Part shown: piece after piece, positions 44,001-53,367 of the stretch
How positions within the stretch are numbered: the stretch's first letter is position 1
Layout: every line of letters starts with the position of its first letter
Translations under genes and position numbers: made by a program
Origin: JANRIC01 sp033765345
GTDB taxonomy: Bacteria; Bacteroidota; Bacteroidia; Cytophagales; Microscillaceae
Direction of reading: 5' to 3'
Length of the DNA: 64,000 bases
NCBI GenBank assembly: GCA_033765345.1
Contig: JANRIC010000056.1
Span: 1-64,000, forward strand
Notes under the pieces: model-generated
Told to the model about the DNA's origin: nothing
The model's input: only the letters and a program-made list of their open reading frames with translations
Databases searched by the model: none

Positions 44001-44643
44001 TGACGGCAGGGTCAATAGTTTTGAGTTGATCGGGTTTTTCGGTCAGTTGGATACCACCGCCACCTTCCCAGTAGTACATCCAGAGTTTGATCGCCAGTCG
44101 GCCGCGGGCTGCTACGATGTATTTGCCATCAGGAGTCCAGCAGGCAGAGGGATAATTCTGGTTTTTATCTTTGGTAAGCTGGATGGTGTCTTGTTTTTCC
44201 ATATCCAGTACCCAGATGTTTTCGGAGCCGCTTTTGTCAGAAGTATAGACAATTTTCTTACCGTCGGGGCTATAGCGTGGGTGTGTGTCATAGGCCATAC
44301 CTTTGGTGACGGCTTTGGCTTTGCCGCCGTTGATGGGCATGGTATAAATATCGCCCATCATATCAAAGACGATTTCCTGCCCGTTGGGGTGGATGTCCAA
44401 CGAAGTCCAGGTTCCTTCTTGGGTATTAAACTTGACAGTGCGTTCGGCATCCAGAGGCAAAGGTTTTTTAGTATCCTTTTTCTTTTGGGTGGAGTCTGTT
44501 TTGGTAGAATCTTGTTGAAAGCATACAACTTTAACATTTTTCAGGTTATAGGCTTGCACAGGCTGAGAAGCAATCATCAGCCATCCAATCAGCCCAAAAA
44601 CGGCAAATCGGAGGTTTTTTAAGTAATTGTGTATATGGTACAT
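41080..44643 (-). CDS. Beta-propeller amidohydrolase
   Basis: A 1187-residue secreted hydrolase. A signal peptide (VFGLIGWLMIASQPVQA) precedes a TolB-like WD40/PD40 propeller with repeats such as YSPDGKKIVYTSDKSG (about residues 70-640). A Lys/Glu-only linker of about 70 residues follows, then an amidohydrolase domain. The latter has DTHAHMWPAWGIH near residue 840 for the metal site and ends GKLADLVILDKNPLDN. The combination is known from a secreted Bacteroidota/Proteobacteria family thought to act on peptides; the substrate is unknown. It has its own terminator. Confidence 0.88.
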   Translation of the reverse strand: MYHIHNYLKNLRFAVFGLIGWLMIASQPVQAYNLKNVKVVCFQQDSTKTDSTQKKKDTKKPLPLDAERTVKFNTQEGTWTSLDIHPNGQEIVFDMMGDIYTMPINGGKAKAVTKGMAYDTHPRYSPDGKKIVYTSDKSGSENIWVLDMEKQDTIQLTKDKNQNYPSACWTPDGKYIVAARGRLAIKLWMYYWEGGGGIQLTEKPDQLKTIDPAVSHDGRYVYYSQRFGPWNYNAQLPQYQIGVYDRNDGKTRTLTSRYGSAFTPVLSKDGQWLVYGTRYEDKTGLILRNLKTGDEKWLAYPIQRDEQESIAPLGVLPGMAFSPDSKFLYACYGGKIHRIPVAGGDAVEIPMDVDVEIELGPQLKFNYPIKDDKEILATQIRDAVPSPDGKKLAFTVLNRLYVMDFPNGTPRRLTSDNFTEAQPAWSPDGNNLVYTTWTPEGGHLYKINVTAKGKPIRLTTKPGIYTNPAWSYKQNRIAFTRGDAQSYKSSVGPFAFGAYEEICWISADGGEVQLVDKSYGRSDPHFTKNEDRIYLTSSKGLISVRWDGTDEKEHVQVTGITTFGFANFEDEHASHTNYCMLPDNFEAMEAQQPSSASIIKMAPEGTYAMAQINNEIYVVDIPLAGKAPKISVADPSSAAFPARQLTELGGEFPTWSGDGSKVHWSLGSSHFVFDLDKAKAFDDSVKVAKKEEAKKKEEEKKKAELEKKEKEEKKEEGKEDEKKEEEEKKEGEAKKEGEKKEDKDKKKEEAKFEAKEYEIKVPFAKDMPQGRALLKGARIITMKDKEIIEQGDVLIENNRIKAVGPTGTLTIPPQTQTIDMTGKTIVPGFVDTHAHMWPAWGIHKNQVWIYAANLAYGVTTTRDPQTATTDVLTYADMVEAGLMYGPRVYSTGPGVGFWAYNLKSYEHAEKVLKQYSKYYNTKTIKMYMTGNRQQRQWIIMAAKEQQLMPTTEGGLDFKLNMTQLLDGYPGHEHALPIHPIYKDVTQTIAEAKMCVTPTLLVAYGGPWAENYFYATELPYKDQKLAHFMPYEELAGNSRRRSYWSMEEEHVFPKHAQFIKNLVEAGGFSGVGSHGQLQGLGYHWELWAMQSGGMNNHDALRVATILGATSIGLDQDLGSVEVGKLADLVILDKNPLDNIRHTNSIQYVMKNGRLYEGATLNEVYPTQRKAVDLGFKDDKPMNVPGLKK

Positions 44644-45106
44644 ATCATTTAATGATTGATAAAATTTTAATTTTGGGGAAATATAAAAAAAAAATAATAA
44701 GATGTTAAAGACATCTCCAAAAATTAAGAAATAAGCCTTAAAAAAATTAAGGCATGAGACTAGTTATTGGCTGGATTTTTTGGGTTGCTTGCTGTCTCTG
44801 TAGCTTTGCTTCATCTACAAAGAAAACTCTTCACTATGCTGGAGAAACGCTTCGCTATGCCGAAGAAACGCTTGGCAAAGGGGAGGGATGATTTTTTATA
44901 ATTTTACTTGAGGATAAATTTGCCCAAACAAGATCGCCTCGATCTTATCGTTGCTCGTTTTTGTATATCAATCCCTGAGTTCCAAGAAATTTCATAAAGA
45001 GGTGGTGTTAAACAAGTAATGCTGTGTATTCAAAAAGGGTTTTGTGAGGACACAAAGCTGGGCGTTTTTTAGAATCTTCAAAAAATCTCTCGGGAGATTG
45101 GAAGTC
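44644..45106. other. 460-bp intergenic region with small hairpins
   Basis: GCCTTAA/TTAAGGC (44735-44753) and a terminator-like repeat (45036-45056) are present. Around 44845-44880 a short near-repeat (AGAAACGCTT twice) occurs. No gene was seen. Confidence 0.6.
45036..45056 (-). terminator. Terminator related to that at 8786-8809
   Basis: TTTGTG and CACAAA form a stem around AGGA. The surrounding sequence (ACAAGTAATGCTGT, TTCAAAA) matches that of the hairpin at 8786-8809, while stem bases differ by compensatory changes. It lies about 50 nt after the stop of the DUF445 gene. Confidence 0.6.
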
Positions 45107-48100
45107 TTAGAAGATTGCAAAAAATGCGATCAAACCAAAGTCAATTACCAGACCGAAGATAATTCCAAAAATAAAACCGTATCCAATCAAGTATTTAAAA
45201 TATTTGCGGGCAAAACCATAAAAAAGGTCTTCCAGCTCTTTGGCGTGCATGTTTTCAATTTCGCGAACCACAATGGCTTTGAAGTTCAGAGAGTTAATCA
45301 GACCTAATATATTATTTTCAAGGGTCGTAAAAATAGCCCTTGCAGTAGTATGTATAAGAAAGTCCTTGGTTTCTGGGCGTACTTTTTCAGGAAATTGCCG
45401 AAAAAGCTCCTGAAATAATTTCGCAAGTTGCTCACGAATTAGTTGCTGATTTGCCGCATCGTGGAGTAATTCCTTCAGCAAAACATCGATATCTTCCCGA
45501 ATTTGAGGCACAGAAATTAGAGAATCAAGAGATTGCTTACTTAGTTTTTGGCTGCCTTTTTCTATCAGGCTTTTTTTGAGGTTTTCCAGAGCATTGCTAT
45601 CAAAGAGATGCGTCAGCAATCGGTCACTTAATAATGCAAGGTCGGCAGGATTCACTCCTTTGAATAAAGTAGCTGTATGTACGGGGAGGAAGTTTCGTTT
45701 AAGCATATCTGCAAACAAAGTAGCAAAAGGTTTTGCTATTTTTTTGCATACAGCTTCATCATCCACGAGGGTACGAAGATGTTGCTGAATAATTTCAATT
45801 TCAGGATTAAGTATGGTTCTCAGATGCTCGACCAATGCCGTGGAATCATCTTTAATCAGTGCATTGAGCGGAATTTTAAAGATTCTCTCTTCCAGAATCA
45901 GGTTGGTGAGTTGGCGTGTTTTACGAAGAAGTTTAGGGTTTTGTAGGACTCGATCAATGTGCGATTTGATGCTTTCTTTATCCAGTGCGATGAAGTTATT
46001 GGTATTAAAAGGAGATTCTCCCAGGTCTTTGACCTTGGCATGAATCATGTTTTGCAGGCTTCCAAATTCAGTTTGTAGGAAGTTAGGAATGCCCTTTTCA
46101 ATCAGATCGTGGGTAGTTCCGATGATGGAGTTTTTGTAGGTCCAGGCTAGAGCGTTTTGTGCAAGTGCTTGATTGTAGACTGTATTGGCGATGTCTTCTT
46201 TATTTTTTTGCATCCAGTTTACGGCCAGTTGAATGATGCGCTCAAGAATTTGATTGAGATTATTCTCGATCATTTCCAGGAGTCGCCCTCCAAAAAAGTC
46301 TTTGATACTTTTGCCCGGGGCAAATTCATCGCTTAATTTATCATCGATAAAAGAAAAAATTCTTTGTTTGATGGCATCACTCTGAATTTTGCTTTGAATA
46401 AAGTCAAATACCTGGTTTTTGAGGTTTTCTTCCTGCTCATCATTCAGGATTTCTTCCAGGTTTTTTTGAATAAATTCATTGATTTTCTTCTCCAGAAAAT
46501 CAAAATTGGCTAGATCAAGAATATCCTGTACCTCGATCCTTTGTTCAAATTTTCGTATTTCTTCCATCATCCAGGGCTGTAAGGCATTGAGCAATTGCCG
46601 GGTAAGCCCTAGGGGTAATATATCTTTGAGCGTATATTTTTGTGCGAGCCATTTCAAAAGTTGCTGATATAAAAACTCCTGCGAGCGATTTTTAAGATTT
46701 GGGTCATTCAAGTTGGCAGTCACTTGCTTGTCAAAAAGTTTATTTAGTATTTCGCCAGGGTGCCAATCTTTTTGCTTGTCTATCCAATCTTTGACAGCCT
46801 CCCGAATCCTTGACTCCTGCTTGATGATTTGATCCAGGCTTGCATTTGCCAGATTAGCGGCCAGGCGTTCTTGGTTTTGCTCCAGTAATTGATGACTAAA
46901 AGCATATTCATTTTTGGAAAACAAATCCTTAAAATTCTCTTCAAGTCGGGGTTGGTTTTTGGTAAAATTCTCCTGGAGATTTTCTTGGTTCAGCAATCGA
47001 TCCCCAATAAATCGCCCCATACTGGCAGCAAAACGGGGCTTGTGTTTGGCAATCACACCAGGCGTAAAAAGCAAGGTATATTTAGAGCCGAACAGCCTGA
47101 TGGGGTGGTAGGGTCTAAATAACATTTTGATAGCCAGCCAGTTAGTGCCCCAGCCCGTCACTCCATACGCTATACCGGAGACAATCATCAATAATCCAAT
47201 ATCTTTAAATTCGGGCATAGCCAGGAGCATAAATCCTGTAATAGCCCCCAATACTCCCCCAAATAAACTGAGAGGCTCCAATTCTTCCCCCATGGCTTTA
47301 TAAACCATTTCTTTGAGTTTAGTATCGGGTTGTTTTGCCAGGTTTTCCTGCACCAGTGCCTCGATGCGGCCTTTCATCAGGGAGGGTAAATTTTCTAACA
47401 AATAATTTTTGATCGCTAGAGTAATTGAGTGATCAATACTGCCGGATTGTGTGAGTTGATCTACAAAAGTGACCAGTTCCTGGTCTTTGAAAGACTGGAA
47501 TTGTGTGTTAAGAAATACGTCTAGGTTGTTGTTGATCAGAGAATCCCAGTCAATGTCTTTCTCAGGAAGGCTGATTTTTTTATCCAAGACGTAATTTTGC
47601 AGGTTTTTAGCGATAAAATCCTCGATCTGAGGCAGATTTTCTCTCAGGATATAGATGAAGGTTTTTTCAAAATTTTGGGCGTATAGTTCGGTTTTCTCAG
47701 GTTTGAGCCAGGTACTAAGGGGGGAATTTCGGATTTTATGAAGTTCTTGATGAATCCGAGTTTGGATAAACTCATCCAGTTTGGGCGTAAAAATCCACTT
47801 TTGCTTGGCTTCCTGCTCAATAACAGAATCCAATAAATCTGTAAGTGCTTTATGAAGCCGCTGTTCGCTAAACCAATTGGCGATCGGTTTGTCAAAAATA
47901 TTAGCCATGTCTTTGACCTCTACACGGGTGATGCTTTGGGTAATTTGATTTTTGAGAACAGGGATGAGATTATCAAGAATTTTTTCCTGATCAAATCTTC
48001 GGATAATATCGCCAATGGTATTGTTTTTTAGATAATCTAAAAGATAGGAGGAAGCTCGCTGGGAAAGAATTTTAACATCTTGTTTTTCAATAAGTTCTAT

Positions 48101-49249
48101 AAGTTTTTCTTCTACACCTACGTATTTACCTACATTTCCCAGAAAGATAGAAGCCAAGAGTTGCCCAAAGGATGAAGTATTGTCTTTGAAGCTATGCTGG
48201 ATGAGTTGCTCAAGTTTGGCTTTTTTCTGCCGAATCCAGGGCACAAGGGTATTGAGCATATCCGGTAATTTTTTCTCGAGAAATGATTCAAAATTACCTT
48301 TCAGATCATCAGAGAGCAGCTCAAACACAGTCGCTTTTTCTTCCTGCAATACATTCAGGATAAATTTCAGGAGTGTCTGAATAATGTCATCACTTACATC
48401 CGATTGAAAAAGATTTTGTATATTCTCAAGAATGGCTTTGGGTACATTTTCTATATTGCCAACTGAAAAAACTTCGTGAAGTCGTTTTTGGGCAATTTCT
48501 CGAGATATTTTTAGGATTAATTCATCCAAATCCAGGTTTTCCTTCGTCTGATTGACCAAAGTATCCAGCCTATCCGCATAATTGTATCGTAAGGTTTCGT
48601 GGAAATCTTGAAACAAACCAGGTAGATTATTTTGCAGGGCATGGAGTATCTGTTCGGGAATCAGTTCTTTCAGAGAAAATCGGTTAGTTTCCTGAATGAA
48701 TTGTGACAATACAGGTCGTAGAATATCTTCGTTTTGCAGAAGTTCTGCTGCAAGTTGGGATAACTTGCCTGAGATCTGCTCAATCTGTGAGGCTGAAAGG
48801 AGTTTTTCCAGTTTTACATCTTGTAAAATCGAATTTACCGACTCAGGGGCGATTCCTTGTAGGTACAAAAGCAGGTGATTTTTTAGATCGATAAAAGCGT
48901 TTTCCAGACAAGGTACTTCGTTGAGGGTAAGCTGTGGTCCGAGGGCTTGTTTGAGGTGAGTCTGAAAAAGGTCTGATACCACATTCCGTAAGATTTCCTC
49001 GAATTCGGGTTTTCGTAACTCCTGATCAATGGCACGGTGGTGAATCACATCACTTTCAACCAATTGAGAGATTTTGCTTTCAAATTGTTGTCGTTCTTTG
49101 ACGATTACCCCACCCAGTCCGAATCGGATACCTAAAGGTTTGTAATGAATTCTAAAATATTCCTTAAAAAGCATTTGAATAGCCAGATAGTTGGTAGCGT
49201 ATCCTACAACTGCTCCGGCTAAAACCTTCGAGATGATATTCCCAAGCAT
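45107..49249 (-). CDS. Double-length DUF445 family protein
   Basis: A 1380-residue protein with two DUF445 modules in one chain. Module one starts at the N-terminus (GYATNYLAIQMLFKEYFRIH); module two starts near residue 690 after a membrane pair (ITGFMLLAMPEF, then GWGTNWLAIKMLFRPYHPIR). Between and after are long helical, Glu/Leu/Gln-rich regions, and the protein ends with a hydrophobic anchor (FIFGIIFGLVIDFGLIAFF). DUF445 proteins are normally about 400 residues, so this is a tandem fusion with an extended helical arm. Function unknown. Confidence 0.85.
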   Translation of the reverse strand: MLGNIISKVLAGAVVGYATNYLAIQMLFKEYFRIHYKPLGIRFGLGGVIVKERQQFESKISQLVESDVIHHRAIDQELRKPEFEEILRNVVSDLFQTHLKQALGPQLTLNEVPCLENAFIDLKNHLLLYLQGIAPESVNSILQDVKLEKLLSASQIEQISGKLSQLAAELLQNEDILRPVLSQFIQETNRFSLKELIPEQILHALQNNLPGLFQDFHETLRYNYADRLDTLVNQTKENLDLDELILKISREIAQKRLHEVFSVGNIENVPKAILENIQNLFQSDVSDDIIQTLLKFILNVLQEEKATVFELLSDDLKGNFESFLEKKLPDMLNTLVPWIRQKKAKLEQLIQHSFKDNTSSFGQLLASIFLGNVGKYVGVEEKLIELIEKQDVKILSQRASSYLLDYLKNNTIGDIIRRFDQEKILDNLIPVLKNQITQSITRVEVKDMANIFDKPIANWFSEQRLHKALTDLLDSVIEQEAKQKWIFTPKLDEFIQTRIHQELHKIRNSPLSTWLKPEKTELYAQNFEKTFIYILRENLPQIEDFIAKNLQNYVLDKKISLPEKDIDWDSLINNNLDVFLNTQFQSFKDQELVTFVDQLTQSGSIDHSITLAIKNYLLENLPSLMKGRIEALVQENLAKQPDTKLKEMVYKAMGEELEPLSLFGGVLGAITGFMLLAMPEFKDIGLLMIVSGIAYGVTGWGTNWLAIKMLFRPYHPIRLFGSKYTLLFTPGVIAKHKPRFAASMGRFIGDRLLNQENLQENFTKNQPRLEENFKDLFSKNEYAFSHQLLEQNQERLAANLANASLDQIIKQESRIREAVKDWIDKQKDWHPGEILNKLFDKQVTANLNDPNLKNRSQEFLYQQLLKWLAQKYTLKDILPLGLTRQLLNALQPWMMEEIRKFEQRIEVQDILDLANFDFLEKKINEFIQKNLEEILNDEQEENLKNQVFDFIQSKIQSDAIKQRIFSFIDDKLSDEFAPGKSIKDFFGGRLLEMIENNLNQILERIIQLAVNWMQKNKEDIANTVYNQALAQNALAWTYKNSIIGTTHDLIEKGIPNFLQTEFGSLQNMIHAKVKDLGESPFNTNNFIALDKESIKSHIDRVLQNPKLLRKTRQLTNLILEERIFKIPLNALIKDDSTALVEHLRTILNPEIEIIQQHLRTLVDDEAVCKKIAKPFATLFADMLKRNFLPVHTATLFKGVNPADLALLSDRLLTHLFDSNALENLKKSLIEKGSQKLSKQSLDSLISVPQIREDIDVLLKELLHDAANQQLIREQLAKLFQELFRQFPEKVRPETKDFLIHTTARAIFTTLENNILGLINSLNFKAIVVREIENMHAKELEDLFYGFARKYFKYLIGYGFIFGIIFGLVIDFGLIAFFAIF

Positions 49250-49411
49250 TCAGCGTTTTTTTTTCCTACAAATATATGAATTTTAGATAAATAAAGGACA
49301 ATTAACCGTGGAAGCTCAGAAGAGGCGATAGAATAGCAAGAAATAAAAAAACAGACTTGAAGAGGTTTGAGGGCTCAACTTCTTAATTGGTAGCCCCCAA
49401 ATACAAAATTT

Positions 49412-50053
49412 TTAAATTTCTTCGAGCAATTTGGCTTTTTTCTGTTGGAATTCTTCTTCTGTAAGGATGCCTTGCGCCTTAAGGTCAGCCAGAATTTTCA
49501 GCTTTTCAAAGGCATCTGAGGTATTACTGCTTTGTGTAGAAGCGGCTTTTGGGGGCTCTTCCTTGGGCGTATTGTCAGCCTTTTCTTCTTTTTTGGTTTC
49601 GCCCATAGCTCTTTTGCGTAGATCATCTACATAAGATTTACCTCTTTCAAAGGCATCATTATAGATTTTCTGGGCGTTCTCGAAGCTAAATGAAGACATC
49701 ATACCGCCGATCTCAAGGTGTTGTTTGAAGACCTGCCCTATAGCATAGGTAGAAGCACCAGAGAGAACCACCATCGGCACGCTACCCAACAAAGTACCGA
49801 TTCCGGGAATAGCCTTGATAAAACTGGCACCAATTCGTGCTAGTGTAGCTCCTGCAATTGAACTAATCAGGTTTTTGGCAAAAGACTCATTGTAATCTAC
49901 CTGATAGATCATGCATAATTCTTTAAACATATTGAGTTGAATCGCTGTAACAGCAGCCACGTCCAGAATGGGTAGCGGAATCGCACCGGCTCCCATCGCC
50001 CATAAAACGTGGCTATCTATGCTATCATCAGCCATTGAAGATTGTCTTCCCAT
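49412..50053 (-). CDS. DUF697-like protein with SHOCT domain
   Basis: The start at 50053 (MGRQSSMADDS) is preferred; the longer frame to 50113 adds 20 residues with no family match. The 213-residue protein has a hydrophobic DUF697-like part (WAMGAGAIPLPILDVAAVTA, SFIKAIPGIGTLLGSVPMVV). A charged linker follows, then a C-terminal SHOCT domain (FEKLKILADLKAQGILTEEE). SHOCT domains are short oligomerisation motifs. It is 178 bp from the preceding 82-residue gene and may be outside the hydrogenase transcript. Confidence 0.75.
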   Translation of the reverse strand: MGRQSSMADDSIDSHVLWAMGAGAIPLPILDVAAVTAIQLNMFKELCMIYQVDYNESFAKNLISSIAGATLARIGASFIKAIPGIGTLLGSVPMVVLSGASTYAIGQVFKQHLEIGGMMSSFSFENAQKIYNDAFERGKSYVDDLRKRAMGETKKEEKADNTPKEEPPKAASTQSSNTSDAFEKLKILADLKAQGILTEEEFQQKKAKLLEEI

Positions 50054-50230
50054 GAAGTTCGAATTTTTATATGTAATTACTTTGTATTGCAAGGTACTTA
50101 AATTTTTACGCATTTACGCCATATTTAGTTCAAATTTTATTTGGAAGGGAAGACGTATAAGCGGTGCAAATATTTTTGGGATTCCTTGTGCCTGAAGGAA
50201 TCACTTCAGGTTGGGGCATTAAGGCTCAAA

Positions 50231-50479
50231 CTATTCTCTGGACAACTCCATCCGAATATTGGCACAAAGTTGATCCAGATCATCAAAGGGGGCAACTACC
50301 AGATTTTTCCAAAGTAATTTATACAACAAAACGCCTTCTATCTCAATGCTAAAATCACCTTCTACTTCAACTTTATTCTCTTGAATACCAAGCACTTCTA
50401 TTTCATAATGTTTGAGTACAAACAGGAGCAATTCCTTTGGGTCATAAGTTTTGAGAAGTTCTTTTGTTTCTTTATCCAT
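50231..50479 (-). CDS. Small protein of unknown function at the end of the hydrogenase locus
   Basis: The start at 50479 (MDKETKELLKTYDPKELLLF) is chosen over an upstream ATG at 50515, which lies inside the transporter gene. The 82-residue acidic protein has no recognised motif. Its start overlaps the end of the nickel-transporter-like gene by 8 bp, so it is likely translationally coupled to it. Confidence 0.6.
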   Translation of the reverse strand: MDKETKELLKTYDPKELLLFVLKHYEIEVLGIQENKVEVEGDFSIEIEGVLLYKLLWKNLVVAPFDDLDQLCANIRMELSRE

Positions 50480-51098
50480 AGATATTGCTGTAAATGATAT
50501 AAAACCCAAAACCAATACAAAGTACTGAGGAGAGTAAACTAACTAACAAGCGCAGGAATTCTATTTTTCTGAGCTTTCTGGAAAGTGGAAGGCTGAATAA
50601 ACCTGCAGCCAACAGCATTCCTACAATAGACCCTCCGCCAAATATCAGGAGATAAATCAGGCTGTAGAAAGTTTCTTTGATTTCGGTCATTACCAGAAGT
50701 ACCATCGCACCGCTGCCAGCAAGACCGTGTACCAGACCTACACCATAAGCAAGATGATGGTTGTTTTTTATATCTACCAGATGCAGGTGCGTATGTTCTG
50801 CTTTAAATATACCCTGAAGTCTCAAAAAACCGAGTGTTACCAGCATGAGCCCTACACCGGCTTCCAGATACGTAAAGGTGATTTCGGAAAAAACAATTTT
50901 ACCGACCAGGATAAGTACTCCAATCAATAAAATGGTAGAGGTATGCCCCAGACCCCAGTAGATGCCGTCTTTAACAGCCAAGTAGGTATTATTTCGTTTG
51001 GATACGATACTACTCACTGCTACCAGGTGATCTGCCTCGAAGGCGTGCTGAAAGCCGATGACAGAAGCAAATAAAAGCGAAGGGAGAATGGTTTCCAT
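50472..51098 (-). CDS. Nickel-transporter-like membrane protein (UreH/NiCoT type)
   Basis: A 208-residue protein with six to seven hydrophobic helices. The first carries GFQHAFEADHLVAV, the HxxxxDH signature used by NiCoT/UreH-type nickel and cobalt permeases; later GLGHTS and GLVHGLAGSGA are also typical. It probably brings in nickel for the hydrogenase. It lies 26 bp after the NHL gene on the same strand. Confidence 0.8.
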   Translation of the reverse strand: METILPSLLFASVIGFQHAFEADHLVAVSSIVSKRNNTYLAVKDGIYWGLGHTSTILLIGVLILVGKIVFSEITFTYLEAGVGLMLVTLGFLRLQGIFKAEHTHLHLVDIKNNHHLAYGVGLVHGLAGSGAMVLLVMTEIKETFYSLIYLLIFGGGSIVGMLLAAGLFSLPLSRKLRKIEFLRLLVSLLSSVLCIGFGFYIIYSNIYG

Positions 51099-51123
51099 AT
51101 AGACTTATAAATTTTTGAATGGT

Positions 51124-52218
51124 TTATACATGATTCAAATGCTTCAAAATGATCCGATGATTTCCGGTATCGGCAATGGCCATCAGATCATTTTCAATGC
51201 TCAAGGCAAAAGGCCAATACAAAGAATTTTCTGTACTTTGCACAGTTTCAGGATTTTCACTTCCGGTTTGAAAGTTTTTTTGTCCGATCAGATAATCGGC
51301 TAAGTGATTGTTGGTAAGAGGTACTTGGGCAAAACCAAGTACCCGACTGTTGCCGGTATCAGAAACAAAAATACCTTTTTTGTAGAAACATACATCATAA
51401 CACCAACTTAGCGTGTGGGCATCTGGGAATAATGCGAATTGATTTTGTCCGTTGGCTTCAAAGTCAGGCTGCCCGATAATGGCATCTGCTTTTCGGGTGA
51501 GTGCATCTTGCCAGGTATTCCAGATCAGTACCCTGTAATATTGGGTATCTACAATGGCTATTTGCCCTTGTTCGCTGATCTTGACGGAGTAGGGCCAAAC
51601 GGCCTGCTGAGGTTCGTAGTCTCTTTCTCCAAAGTCCGATTGTCCGATCACAGCATCGGCTTTTGCAAAAGATTCTTGGGGTATTTCCTCAAAATACAAA
51701 ACTCGGCGGTTTCCAGTATCGGCTACCCAGAGAGATTTGCCATCCGAAAACACGCCATAACACCAATAAAGACTTTGGGCTGATGGCGGCTGTCGAATCC
51801 CCAACACATTGGGCTGATTGCTTTCAAAGTCAGGCTGCCCCAACACCAGATCTGCCGCTTGCCCGTCTTGGGTGGGTAAGTCATTCCAAATCAGCACTCG
51901 ATGGTTCCAGGCATCTGCTAGGATGAGTTTGCGCCCGTCCGACCAGATACCGGAGGGATATTGTAAGGTGCTTGCCTGGACGTTTCCCTGGGCATTACGC
52001 CCAGTTTCGGATTTTAGGCTTTGCCCCAGTACAATATCGGCTTCTTGATAAAGACCCTTTGGCAATGTTTTCCAGATAAAAACCCGGTTTTGCCCTGTAT
52101 CCGATACAAAAAGCATATTATTTCGGAGAAAAACGCCTCTGGGAGCTAAAAAGGGATTATTTTCGGCTCCTTTGAATATCTGTTGATCTTGGGTGATGGT
52201 ATTCAAACTTGGATACAA
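51124..52218 (-). CDS. NHL-repeat beta-propeller protein
   Basis: A 364-residue protein of about six NHL repeats: SDTGQNRVFIW, ADAWNHRVLIW, ADTGNRRVLYF, VDTQYYRVLIW, SDTGNSRVLGF and ADTGNHRIILK. It has no signal peptide, so it is expected in the cytoplasm. It is 14 bp downstream of hypE within the hydrogenase locus and could be a scaffold in enzyme maturation or a partner of the mature enzyme. NHL proteins are not part of the standard hyp set. Confidence 0.8.
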   Translation of the reverse strand: MYPSLNTITQDQQIFKGAENNPFLAPRGVFLRNNMLFVSDTGQNRVFIWKTLPKGLYQEADIVLGQSLKSETGRNAQGNVQASTLQYPSGIWSDGRKLILADAWNHRVLIWNDLPTQDGQAADLVLGQPDFESNQPNVLGIRQPPSAQSLYWCYGVFSDGKSLWVADTGNRRVLYFEEIPQESFAKADAVIGQSDFGERDYEPQQAVWPYSVKISEQGQIAIVDTQYYRVLIWNTWQDALTRKADAIIGQPDFEANGQNQFALFPDAHTLSWCYDVCFYKKGIFVSDTGNSRVLGFAQVPLTNNHLADYLIGQKNFQTGSENPETVQSTENSLYWPFALSIENDLMAIADTGNHRIILKHLNHV

Positions 52219-52231
52219 TTTACATAATTCT

Positions 52232-53287
52232 TTAACAAATTCTGGGTAACTGCTCGCCTATGGGCATATTTACGACTCTTTTGCCACCGATTCTACTGTG
52301 TAGCAGCACTTGCTTGGGATGCGCTGCGCCAAGCGTTCCGATGATTTGCGCATCCTTGCCTCCAGGTAGTTTTCTCAAAGCCGATACAAACTCTTCGGCA
52401 ACGGAAGCCTCCACAATACTCATAAATACCCCTTCATTGGCTACGTAGAGCGGATCAAGCCCCAAAATCTCACAGGCGCTTTCCACCTGCTCCAAAACAG
52501 GGATATTTTTCTGGTTCAATTCAATACCCAGATGGGTATCTCGGGCTATTTCATTGAGTGTGGCAGCCAAACCGCCTCGTGTAGGGTCTTTGAGTAAATG
52601 AATCTGTTGCCCAAATTGATCCAGCAAAGCCAAAACTGCCTGATTTAAGGGTTGTGTATCGCTCTCGATGTCTGTGTCGAATTCCAATCCTTCCCGAATA
52701 GACATAATGGCGATTCCGTGTGAGGCGATATTTCCACTAATAATGATCTGATCTCCTGCTTTTACATTTTTCAGGCTGATATCTGCCCTCGGATGCAACA
52801 CACCGATACCTGCCGTATTGATGAATATCTGATCACCTTTGCCTTTTTCCACGACTTTGGTATCCCCAGTAACGACCTGTACACCTGCCCTTTGACAAGC
52901 AAGCTTGATTGCCAGCAATATTTCCCAAAAATCTTCCATCCTAAGCCCTTCTTCCAGAATAAAACTCAGCGAAAGGTATTGAGGCAGGGCGCCGCACATA
53001 GCCAAGTCATTGACTGTACCATTGACCGCCAGCTCGCCGATGTTACTATTAGGAAAAAAGATCGGAGAAATCACAAAACTATCCGTGCTAAAGGCTGCTC
53101 TTCCTTGTAAATCTAATAGTGCACCATCATGCTTTTGGGCAAGAAATTCATTGTGTAGTACATCAAATACGCCACTTTCCAGCAGTTTATTGGTAAGTAA
53201 ACCCCCGCTGCCGTGCCCCAGCGTAATCACGTCAAAATCCAGCTTGGGCAAAGGACACTGAAGTTGTAGAGAAAGTTTTGTTGTCAT
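52232..53287 (-). CDS. hypE: Hydrogenase maturation protein HypE
   Basis: A 351-residue HypE, which makes the cyanide ligand by dehydrating the carbamoyl group on its C-terminal cysteine. The N-terminus ITLGHGSGGLLTNKLLE, the PurM-like ATP-binding region (VVTGDTKVVEKG, LKDPTRGGLAATLNEIA) and the C-terminus PRIC with the acceptor Cys351 are all present. It follows hypD by 80 bp. Confidence 0.97.
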   Translation of the reverse strand: MTTKLSLQLQCPLPKLDFDVITLGHGSGGLLTNKLLESGVFDVLHNEFLAQKHDGALLDLQGRAAFSTDSFVISPIFFPNSNIGELAVNGTVNDLAMCGALPQYLSLSFILEEGLRMEDFWEILLAIKLACQRAGVQVVTGDTKVVEKGKGDQIFINTAGIGVLHPRADISLKNVKAGDQIIISGNIASHGIAIMSIREGLEFDTDIESDTQPLNQAVLALLDQFGQQIHLLKDPTRGGLAATLNEIARDTHLGIELNQKNIPVLEQVESACEILGLDPLYVANEGVFMSIVEASVAEEFVSALRKLPGGKDAQIIGTLGAAHPKQVLLHSRIGGKRVVNMPIGEQLPRIC

Positions 53288-53367
53288 TTTCTTAGCATTT
53301 TATTATAGAGCTCTTTGCTTGTTGGGAGCTGAATAGGATTCTTTATTTCCAATAATGCTGCCCTTGC

